Positions 1 through 5,688 of a DNA stretch of 7,009 bases are shown one piece after another. The DNA is from Caryophanales bacterium UBA2450. Its GTDB lineage: Bacteria > Bacillota_I > Bacilli_A > RFN20 > CAG-826. The first letter of the stretch is position 1. Every line of letters begins with the position of its first letter. The notes beneath the pieces were generated by a model. The model was given only the letters and a program-made list of their open reading frames with translations, ran no database searches and was not told the DNA's origin. Where the stretch lies: assembly GCA_002342545.1 (NCBI GenBank), contig DDQE01000046.1, positions 23,023 through 30,031 on the forward strand, read 5' to 3'. The translations under genes and the position numbers were made by a program.

Positions 1-12
1 CGTAGGTTTTGG

Positions 13-1521
13 ATGGGGAATAAAGTAGAAGCAGCGTTACTATCACATGGCTTCAATTTAAACAAATATGAAGAAACAGTACTAGAATATGGTCTTAGTG
101 ACGTCTGGAATTTTTTGACTTCCTATCTTATAGAAAATGGAGTTGACACTTTTTCAAAAAACATAGTCGATTTTTATGACATTGGAAGATTGTATGAAAT
201 CGGACTAGCTATCGAGAATAAATATTCAAAAAAAGAAGCTGGAAAATATTACACTCCAAGAGATGTTTCTAAGTTAATGGCTGACCTTTTAATTGAAAAC
301 AATCAATTGAACTGTGTTGCTGATGTTGGTTGTGGATGTGGCAATCTAATTATTGAAGTTTTATCAAAGATAAAAGAACGCTCACTTGATGAATTTAATA
401 ATGTAATAAGTAATCTGTATTTGTTTGACCTAGACAAAACTGCAATCAACATTTGCAAAGCAAGAATAACTGCTATGTTTGGGGTAGATGCAAATTCAAT
501 AAATGATGTCTGTGGAGATTTCTTATCTAAGACAATAAAAGTACCAAATAACTGTTACATAATATCCAATCCACCTTATTCGCAGATTAAAGAAATTAAA
601 AAGAATTGGGAATATAAAACAGCGATTACTGAATCCAAGGATTTATATGTTGGTTTTATTGAGAAAATAATACGCTCATCAAAGAAAGCGGTCATTGTTT
701 CCCCGCAGTCTTATATAGTTGGATCAAAATTTGGAAAAATTAGAAATATTCTTTTTGAAAAAGGAAATGGCGATATTTATTCTTTCGACAATGTTCCTGG
801 AACTTTATTTAATGGAAGAAAACAAGGAGTATTTAATACCAATACCGCCAATGGTGTAAGAGCAAGCATTTTGACTTTTAATAATTCAGAAATAAAGGGC
901 TTTAGATTAACTCATTTGATTAGATTTAGAACTGATGAAAGAGATAATGTTATTAATATTAACTATGTTAAAGAGCAATTAGGAACGAAAAAGCAAGACT
1001 TAAAACGTCCTTTAAAATGTTTTAAAGAATTAGAATTTTTTGTTGAAAATATCGAAAGTGAATTAAAAATATCTAGTCTATTAGCTGAAGAGACAACTGA
1101 CTATTGTGTTCATGTGAATTCATCAGCTAGATATTTTATTGTCGGAAGTTCCAAACAATTAAGTAGAAATGGAACTATGGATTTATATGCAAAAGATGAA
1201 GAGAGCTTTTACAAACTCTATGCTCTTCTTAACTCTAGTTATGCTTACCTTTGGTGGAGAATGCTCGATGGTGGAATATTAATTCCAAAAAGTCTTTTGT
1301 TGGATATACCATTACCATCGAACGATTATTTAAAAGAAGATGTTGTTGCTTACTGCAAAGATCTTATTAAAAACGAAAAGAAATACCTAGTTTATAAAAA
1401 GAATGCAGGTGTGATGCAGGAATCTATTAAATTCCCAGAATACTGTAGAGAAAAACTGAACAAAATGATGTTCGGAAATATTCCTTTTGAATTAATACAT
1501 AGCAATAAGGAGATTTTTTGA
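13..1521 (+). CDS. N6-adenine DNA methyltransferase of a type II restriction-modification system
   Basis: The protein is predicted to transfer a methyl group from S-adenosylmethionine to adenine in the recognition site of the system, protecting host DNA from the endonuclease encoded just downstream. Visible motifs are in the gamma-class order: motif X GKYYTPRDV at residues 77-85, the SAM-binding motif I ADVGCGCGN at 103-111, a motif II acidic strand LYLFDLD near 135-141, and the catalytic motif IV NPPY at 186-189. The C-terminal half should hold the target recognition domain; the LLNSSYAYLWWRM segment near 408-420 resembles the C-terminal part of TaqI/Eco57I-like enzymes. It is similar in style to the Alw26I/Eco31I/Esp3I adenine methyltransferases, but that assignment is from memory. 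The start is uncertain: the frame is open to the window edge, only a weak AGG precedes this ATG, and a longer N-terminus could begin outside. The methyltransferase class is secure; the recognition sequence cannot be read. Confidence 0.88.
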   Translation: MGNKVEAALLSHGFNLNKYEETVLEYGLSDVWNFLTSYLIENGVDTFSKNIVDFYDIGRLYEIGLAIENKYSKKEAGKYYTPRDVSKLMADLLIENNQLNCVADVGCGCGNLIIEVLSKIKERSLDEFNNVISNLYLFDLDKTAINICKARITAMFGVDANSINDVCGDFLSKTIKVPNNCYIISNPPYSQIKEIKKNWEYKTAITESKDLYVGFIEKIIRSSKKAVIVSPQSYIVGSKFGKIRNILFEKGNGDIYSFDNVPGTLFNGRKQGVFNTNTANGVRASILTFNNSEIKGFRLTHLIRFRTDERDNVININYVKEQLGTKKQDLKRPLKCFKELEFFVENIESELKISSLLAEETTDYCVHVNSSARYFIVGSSKQLSRNGTMDLYAKDEESFYKLYALLNSSYAYLWWRMLDGGILIPKSLLLDIPLPSNDYLKEDVVAYCKDLIKNEKKYLVYKKNAGVMQESIKFPEYCREKLNKMMFGNIPFELIHSNKEIF

Positions 1522-1522
1522 T

Positions 1523-2713
1523 ATGCCATCAAATACAAAAACAATCAAATATTTCTTTAATCAAACCTATAATGGAGGCCATCTAATTGATTTAATTATT
1601 CCGTTCGAAAGAATTAAAGAATTAGATGAACTATATAAAGTTCAAAGAAGTACATTTTCTTCATTTGATGATTTTGAAAATGCATTTCCTTTAGAATTTG
1701 CTGATTATAAAAAATCAAAATCTGCTTATAAAGAAATACAAAAACAATTCAATAATGGAATGGGCCTTCAACCATGTATTTTGACAGAATGTTTTGTGGC
1801 TCAAACGTTGGCGAATCATCTTCATTTGAATGAATATATTGATTTGGATGATGTGAACGCAATGGTACCAAGCCAATTAACTGGAGCAATTTTTGCTGCT
1901 CAAGGATATAACGATGGTTCTAAATTTAGATATTGCTATTACAATAGCCACTATGATGCGTTGGTCTTCCAATGTGGCGCATCTGGTACAGTTGACATAG
2001 TATTTACGAAGTTTAATATCAGTATCCGAATCGAAATAAAAGAACAAGTATCCAAACTTGAAGAGTGTGATATTACTGGATTATATGATGAGCATGGACA
2101 TCTACAATTAAGCACAGAATTTAGACAAAAAAGAGCAAAATATGTTCCGTTTATACACTTATTTAATGCGCTAACTTCAGTGTTTAAAATGGAAGGCCAT
2201 AACTTTAATTTTTCTAGTTACCTTGAAGATGAAAAGGCGAAATCTATCATTGCAGATGCTTTAGATATTAAAGTAGTCGATTTATTTGTTCTGGTAGTAG
2301 GAAATAAGTTGGTTCCGGTATTATCTAAAAATCTATTTGATTTTGTTACTTTTGAAGGTTCTGAAATAAGAACAGCGGGTAGAAACTACGGCAAGGTCTT
2401 TACTCCAGCTTTTGCTAAAGAGAAAATTACTTCATTAGGTGGTTCCATAAATGATAGTGGTATTGTGTCATTACCTTATAATCCGGATAATAGGGTAAAA
2501 GGTAGAAACTTAAATGAATATAGAAGATATAGTATTGGCTCTTTGCTGTTCGTAAAACTAGAGGATACCAATGTTAATGGAGATGTAATCACATTCCCAT
2601 TCGATAAAATTTGTCAAAAGAAGCCATCTATCTCTATTCATTTAAACGCAAAGATAAACAATCAAAGTCTTATGGGCCAATTCTTTGAGCTAAACGAGTT
2701 GCTAAATAACTAG
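1523..2713 (+). CDS. Putative type II restriction endonuclease (PD-(D/E)XK fold)
   Basis: This is most likely the nuclease that cuts DNA lacking the methylation made by the upstream enzyme. The ATG lies one base after the methyltransferase stop and has a good AAGGAG site at 1507-1512, so the two genes are co-transcribed and closely coupled. A candidate PD-(D/E)XK core is visible at residues 156-173: GTVDIVF, giving Asp158, then a strand ending IEIK with Glu171 and Lys173, matching D-x12-E-x-K. The segment before it (YDALVFQCG) would be the first core strand. The length of 396 residues is typical of a stand-alone type II enzyme. I do not recognise a named endonuclease family, so the function rests on the motif plus the methyltransferase partner. 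No stop, frameshift or loss of motif residues is seen, so the system looks intact. Confidence 0.7.
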   Translation: MPSNTKTIKYFFNQTYNGGHLIDLIIPFERIKELDELYKVQRSTFSSFDDFENAFPLEFADYKKSKSAYKEIQKQFNNGMGLQPCILTECFVAQTLANHLHLNEYIDLDDVNAMVPSQLTGAIFAAQGYNDGSKFRYCYYNSHYDALVFQCGASGTVDIVFTKFNISIRIEIKEQVSKLEECDITGLYDEHGHLQLSTEFRQKRAKYVPFIHLFNALTSVFKMEGHNFNFSSYLEDEKAKSIIADALDIKVVDLFVLVVGNKLVPVLSKNLFDFVTFEGSEIRTAGRNYGKVFTPAFAKEKITSLGGSINDSGIVSLPYNPDNRVKGRNLNEYRRYSIGSLLFVKLEDTNVNGDVITFPFDKICQKKPSISIHLNAKINNQSLMGQFFELNELLNN

Positions 2714-2793
2714 AATTCGAGTCGCATCAAGGCTGGTGAAATGACTATCATCATAACAACTTTACAGAATCGTATTAGATTTATCTAATATAA

Positions 2794-2865
2794 GTTATTA
2801 ACTCCGTTCCGGATAGTAATCATTAACTCCGTTCCATTTTGTAAAATTGTTATTAACTCCGTTCC
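2794..2865. repeat. Three direct copies of a 14-bp motif (ATTAACTCCGTTCC)
   Basis: The identical 14-mer ATTAACTCCGTTCC occurs at 2797-2810, 2822-2835 and 2852-2865. The first and third copies are also both preceded by TT (GTT at 2794-2796 and 2849-2851). The intervals between copies are 11 and 16 bp and unrelated in sequence. The array sits between the endonuclease stop and its terminator. It resembles an array of protein-binding sites, such as transposase sites at an insertion-sequence end, or iterons. No protein in the window can be tied to it, and no further copy was seen elsewhere in the window. Confidence 0.8.
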
Positions 2866-2886
2866 ATTAAGGCATTATGAGCGATT

Positions 2887-2918
2887 GGAGATTAATAGTG
2901 ATATTGGTCTCCTTTTTT
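2887..2918 (+). terminator. Rho-independent terminator of the restriction-modification operon
   Basis: GGAGATT at 2887-2893 pairs with GGTCTCC at 2906-2912 (five Watson-Crick pairs and two U-G pairs, 12-nt loop), followed at once by six T residues and a further T-rich stretch. It lies about 170 bp after the endonuclease stop in the same direction. The stem is modest, but its placement and T tract are right. Confidence 0.6.
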
Positions 2919-2951
2919 CTTGTTTTTAAGCGTTTTTTGATACTTTTTTGA

Positions 2952-2984
2952 CTAAAAAAAGCAGTTCGAACTGTCGGACTGCTT
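2952..2984 (-). terminator. Rho-independent terminator facing the recombinase remnant
   Basis: AAGCAGT at 2959-2965 and ACTGCTT at 2978-2984 form a 7-bp stem. Read on the minus strand the stem is followed by a run of T residues (the A run at 2954-2960 on the plus strand). It lies about 70 bp beyond the stop of the minus-strand recombinase frame, so it probably served that gene. A self-complementary CAGTTCGAACTG at 2962-2973 gives an alternative fold. Confidence 0.6.
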
Positions 2985-3054
2985 ATTCTGATAATTTTCA
3001 TAAAAAAGGGTAGTAGTAGATTCGAAGAACGTTTCAAATCTTTTCAAGGGTAGT

Positions 3055-3879
3055 TCATTTATTTATAAAAATTCCGAACTTAACTGTGTAGTGTTGGGCT
3101 CTAACTTTTATCTGATGGGAACCAACTAGTATCTTTTTTAAATCTAAGAGATTTAGATTAGTTACATTTTCGTTTCCAATAATGAATGTTAGGTCTAATC
3201 TATTTTTAACAATCATCCTTTTAAATAGAATTCTGAATGATTCCTCGATGTTATCTTCGTTGATTTTATCTAATGAGTCGAAGATTTGTTTAATTACTAT
3301 TTCAGCGTCATTTGAAGTTAAAAGTTCATTCTCTGTTTTCTGTTTTGCTGCAAATAAATCATTTAACTCATTTTCTATCTCGTTTTTAAGGGCGTTGAAC
3401 GAATCTCCTATCTTGTTTTCGATTGCTTTATATTTGGCTCTTAAATTGTCTATTTTGCCATTTAGAATATTTACCTTTTCCTGTAAAGCTTCTTTATTAC
3501 CAACGTAGGTGTTCCTTAAGGCATTCTTGAATTCAATCGGATTGGATTTAAGGATTCCTATTTGCTTAATTAGGATAGCCTTTAAATCATCAAGGAATAC
3601 TGATTCGCTTTCTCTACATGTGAGCATTGCTCTGTTGGATCCACAAGCTAGGCATTTTTTAATGCCTTCTTTTGCGTTTGGTAACCGTTTTATATAATAA
3701 TTCTTCCCACAATAAGGGCATAGGCCAAAACCAGCGTAGACAGATTTAGGTGGCTGTACCATACCTTTTGATTTACCCATTTTGATTCTTCTTTCTTCTC
3801 TAATGGCCTCGGCTTTATCCCAAACTTCTCTAGAGATAATAGCTGGATGTCCATTTTTAACGTAATAAGCATAACGCAG
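3055..3879 (-). pseudogene. C-terminal remnant of a large serine site-specific recombinase
   Basis: The frame is open from a TAA at 3880-3882 to the TGA at 3055-3057, giving about 274 residues. The segment upstream of the first ATG (3780) reads YYVKNGHPAIISREVWDKAE, a hallmark of the recombinase domain just before the zinc ribbon, so coding homology extends past that ATG to about 3876. Then come a zinc ribbon with CPYC and CLAC pairs (residues 21-24 and 43-46 counted from the ATG at 3780), a CRESES segment with a further Cys, and a charged coiled coil near residues 97-150. The order is that of large serine integrases and transposases, usually about 500 residues or more. The resolvase-type catalytic domain with the active serine, and most of the recombinase domain, are missing. 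It has no credible start codon and cannot recombine DNA alone. A shortened accessory protein from ATG 3780 is possible but less likely. Confidence 0.8.
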
Positions 3880-3960
3880 TTAAGTGGAAATGATACTTTA
3901 ACTAATTGTGGTTATATAAAGTGTAAATCATAAGCAACATATCAAAACTACATAACAACT

Positions 3961-3980
3961 AATCAGAAGGAATCAGAACC
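3961..3980. repeat. Short imperfect tandem duplication
   Basis: AATCAGAAGG is followed directly by AATCAGAACC, two 10-bp units differing at the last two bases. It lies between the recombinase remnant and the lipoprotein gene. No function can be assigned. The rest of 3880-4000 is AT-rich and shows no gene. Confidence 0.4.
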
Positions 3981-4005
3981 TATCATTTGAAAAAGTGGTG
4001 GGGTT

Positions 4006-4011
4006 TATAAT
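4006..4011 (+). promoter_or_regulatory. Candidate -10 box (TATAAT) for the lipoprotein gene
   Basis: A perfect TATAAT lies 118 bp before the lipoprotein start. The nearest -35-like sequence, TTGAAA at 3987-3992, is only 13 bp away, which is too close for a normal sigma-A promoter, so the assignment is weak. If used, it would place the 4050-4070 inverted repeat and the CT tract in the transcribed leader. An alternative, closer promoter is TTGCTC (4071-4076) with TAATAT (4093-4098). Confidence 0.3.
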
Positions 4012-4049
4012 AACTAGTTTTGAAGAAAATTTTAATCTTTGATTAACTG

Positions 4050-4070
4050 GCACTCGTCGGTCTAGAGTGC
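4050..4070 (+). other. Inverted repeat in the lipoprotein leader
   Basis: GCACTC at 4050-4055 and GAGTGC at 4065-4070 can form a 6-bp stem with a 9-nt loop. It abuts the CT tract. No T run follows, so it is not a normal terminator. It could be an operator or an mRNA hairpin; nothing in the sequence decides between them. Confidence 0.4.
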
Positions 4071-4073
4071 TTG

Positions 4074-4091
4074 CTCTCTCTCTCTCTCTCT
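4074..4091 (+). repeat. Perfect dinucleotide tract (CT)9
   Basis: Nine uninterrupted CT units lie 37 bp before the lipoprotein ATG, upstream of its ribosome binding site (AAAGG, 4116-4120). Perfect short-unit tracts of this length are prone to slipped-strand length change. An in-frame TAG at 4123-4125 separates the tract from the start codon, so unit changes cannot alter the protein frame; any effect would be on transcription or on the leader mRNA. In the alternative promoter (TTGCTC 4071-4076 / TAATAT 4093-4098) the tract would fill the spacer. Confidence 0.85.
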
Positions 4092-4128
4092 AGTAATATT
4101 TTTTATAGAAAGATTAAAGGTATAGAGT

Positions 4129-5301
4129 ATGAATAAACATTTAAAATTATTTGTCAGCTTGGGTTTTTTGATTTTGACACTTACCAGCTGCGGTGGTGGA
4201 AGCAATAATTCTTCAACCCACGAACATACATGGGGTAGTCCAACATATACTTGGACATCCGATTATTCTAGTTGCACTGCTGAAAGAGTGTGTTCTGGTG
4301 ATACCAGTCATAAAGAAACCGAAACAGCTAATTCGACTTATGTAGTAGTGACAGAACCAACTGAGGAAAGTGAAGGATTAGGTAGATATACAGCCACATT
4401 TACCAACACAGCATTCACAACTCAAACACATGATATCGATATAGACAAATTAGAACCAAGCAAATACCATGGAGAGTCACCTGTATTAAGTGAAGATGGA
4501 ACAACCATCACATATGGCTTATATCCTCAAACAGTTGTTGATGATTCATCTTTGATATCATCGCTTAATTCATTAACAACTCCAGAATCAAACGGTTGGT
4601 ATCTATATAACGATGAATATTACGCAAAAGTAAGCGCTACACCATATACTTCAAGTTATGTCTTTGATAATGGCGCAACTATCGTAAGTGGAACAACATA
4701 TTGGTTTAAATGTGAACCTATCACTTGGAATGTTTTATCAAATAATGATGGAGAGTATTACATCCTTTCCAATGTTTCACTAGATGCTCATTGCTACTAT
4801 AATTCAAAAGACGAAAGAACAATCGATGGCAAGACTATTTATGCCAATAACTATGAATATAGTGATATTAGAGCATGGCTCAATAACGATTTCTATAATT
4901 CAGCATTTGCGTTAGGCAATAGTAATATCCAGACCACAACCGTTGATAATAGTGCTTCTACGACAAACTCAACTAGCAACTCATATGCTTGTAACAACAC
5001 TAGCGATAAAGTGTTCTTACCAAGTTATCAAGATTACATCAATTCAAGTTATGGGTTCTCAACATCAACTGATTCAACAAATACTAGATGCTGCAAGCCT
5101 ACTGACTGGGCAAGGGCAAGAGGTGCTTATTATAGTACATTTTCATCTACCTTATATAATAGCACTTATTGGACTCGTTCTCCGCACAGCGGCTACTCCT
5201 ACGGCGCGTGGGTTGTCAACGTTGGCGGTAACTTCTACAACGGCGACGTCTACGCCACGGTCGCCAGTGTTCGCCCCAGCCTTTCTATCGTCATTGCGTA
5301 G
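4129..5301 (+). CDS. Surface lipoprotein with C-terminal DUF6273 (C-type-lectin-like) domain
   Basis: The protein begins with a lipoprotein signal peptide: basic N-terminus, hydrophobic core at residues 7-18, and lipobox LTSC with the lipidated Cys21, followed by a GGGSNNSS linker. It should be anchored on the outer face of the membrane. Residues 31-108 form a module starting HEHTWG, with a Cys pair at 49 and 55, common at the N-terminus of secreted proteins of gut Firmicutes. Residues 129-390 match the DUF6273 pattern: YGLYPQT, YWFKCEPITWNVLS, IRAWLNNDFYNSAF, TSDKVFLPSYQ, PTDWARA, YWTRSP and a final VRPSLSI. DUF6273 is related in layout to lectin-like, formylglycine-generating-enzyme folds; its ligand is unknown. 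The start is fixed by AAAGG 8 bp upstream and an in-frame stop at 4123-4125. The last 43 codons differ sharply in composition from the rest of the gene. The gene is monocistronic and ends at a strong terminator. The binding target is not predictable. Confidence 0.85.
   Translation: MNKHLKLFVSLGFLILTLTSCGGGSNNSSTHEHTWGSPTYTWTSDYSSCTAERVCSGDTSHKETETANSTYVVVTEPTEESEGLGRYTATFTNTAFTTQTHDIDIDKLEPSKYHGESPVLSEDGTTITYGLYPQTVVDDSSLISSLNSLTTPESNGWYLYNDEYYAKVSATPYTSSYVFDNGATIVSGTTYWFKCEPITWNVLSNNDGEYYILSNVSLDAHCYYNSKDERTIDGKTIYANNYEYSDIRAWLNNDFYNSAFALGNSNIQTTTVDNSASTTNSTSNSYACNNTSDKVFLPSYQDYINSSYGFSTSTDSTNTRCCKPTDWARARGAYYSTFSSTLYNSTYWTRSPHSGYSYGAWVVNVGGNFYNGDVYATVASVRPSLSIVIA
5171..5301 (+). other. Candidate DGR-type variable region at the 3' end of the lipoprotein gene
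   Basis: From 5171 to 5300 GC is 78 of 130 bases (60%), against 47 of 130 (36%) in the preceding 130 bases of the same gene. Of the 43 codons from Trp348 to the stop, 26 end in C, with runs such as CAC AGC GGC TAC TCC TAC GGC and AAC TTC TAC AAC GGC GAC. Such NNC codons are what mutation at the adenines of AAC codons in a template repeat would give. The more constant end (GTTCGCCCCAGCCTTTC, 5268-5284) is where the initiation-of-mutagenic-homology segment would lie. The encoded residues are the exposed tail of the lectin-like domain. No reverse transcriptase or template copy is in the window, so this is an inference. Confidence 0.55.
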
Positions 5302-5331
5302 TTCACGGAGCAGTAATCAAAATAATCAATC

Positions 5332-5368
5332 ACCGCCTCTTATCCAAAATCAAAAGAGGCGGTTTTTT
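5332..5368 (+). terminator. Strong rho-independent terminator of the lipoprotein gene
   Basis: ACCGCCTCTT (5332-5341) pairs perfectly with AAGAGGCGGT (5354-5363), a GC-rich 10-bp stem with a 12-nt loop, running into six T residues at 5363-5368. It begins 31 bp after the lipoprotein stop. A GC-rich hairpin just beyond a variable region is also a known feature of DGR targets, so a second role is conceivable. Confidence 0.9.
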
Positions 5369-5434
5369 AGAAAAATAAACAACATTAATTAATATATAAT
5401 TTTCCATTAAAAACACTTTAATGCTGGTGAATAA

Positions 5435-5593
5435 AATTGCAAACAAAATCAAAAACAATATCCAACTCTAAATGACTTAAGTAAGAGAAATTTGTATCTA
5501 TTGATACAATTTTATGAAATCTATAAAGATAATCAAAAAGTGCAAACACTGTCTGCACAATTAGGCAGGATAAATATTACAGTGATGATATAA
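5435..5593 (+). pseudogene. Short remnant of a DUF1016 (YhcG-like, PDDEXK) nuclease gene
   Basis: This frame has no start codon and runs from just after a TAA at 5432-5434 to a TAA at 5591-5593. It encodes YPTLNDLSKRNLYLLIQFYE, then a short stretch, then VQTLSAQLG. This matches the conserved core of the DUF1016 N-terminal domain, whose family members read roughly as (F/L)S.RNLY.M.QFY..Y......TLSAQLSWSH. The match stops at QLG, where the expected SWSH is replaced by unrelated residues a few bases before the insertion-sequence end repeats. Only about 45 residues of an approximately 350-residue protein survive. DUF1016 proteins are PD-(D/E)XK nuclease-like and often found near restriction systems. 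The family call is from recall of the motif, without a search. Confidence 0.55.
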
Positions 5594-5600
5594 AGTGGTC

Positions 5601-5670
5601 CTTTCAAATTAAACGGGGAGTAACGGGGACCTGACAAAAATCTCTCCAAATCTATCAAAATAAACGGGGA
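5601..5670. repeat. Direct repeats at the transposase-distal end of the insertion sequence
   Basis: CTTTCAAATTAAACGGGGA (5601-5619) and CTATCAAAATAAACGGGGA (5652-5670) match at 17 of 19 positions, and a third partial copy TAACGGGGA follows the first at 5621-5629. All lie just beyond the transposase stop. Repeated sequence of this kind at an element end is usually where the transposase binds, so the left end of the insertion sequence is probably near 5595-5601. The opposite end is not seen inside the window, so no inverted repeat could be confirmed. Confidence 0.6.
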
Positions 5671-5688
5671 TGTCCTATTTGGACTCCC
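5666..5688 (-). terminator. Possible hairpin terminator overlapping the transposase stop
   Basis: On the minus strand GGGAGTCC (5688-5681) pairs with GGACATCCC (5675-5667) around a 5-nt loop, 8 bp with one bulge. The stop codon (5677-5675) overlaps the loop and second arm. The following sequence CCGTTTATTTTG is only moderately T-rich, so termination here is likely but weak. Confidence 0.35.

Noticed and set aside
2794..2865. The three 14-bp repeats as a small CRISPR array
   Set aside because: The repeats are too short and the intervals of 11 and 16 bp are unequal and too short for spacers; no cas gene is present.
3182..3697. Two plus-strand open frames (3182-3508 and 3509-3697) opposite the recombinase remnant
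   Set aside because: They lie entirely antisense to a frame with clear recombinase motifs, have no ribosome binding site and encode low-complexity hydrophobic or Ser-rich sequence.
3690..3872. Minus-strand 60-codon open frame at the start of the recombinase remnant
   Set aside because: It is an alternative frame of the same DNA; the neighbouring frame encodes the conserved recombinase segment through 3879.
4943..5392. Plus-strand 149-codon open frame overlapping the lipoprotein gene
   Set aside because: It is a shifted frame within the DUF6273 domain that runs through the terminator; there is no ribosome binding site and no recognisable motif.
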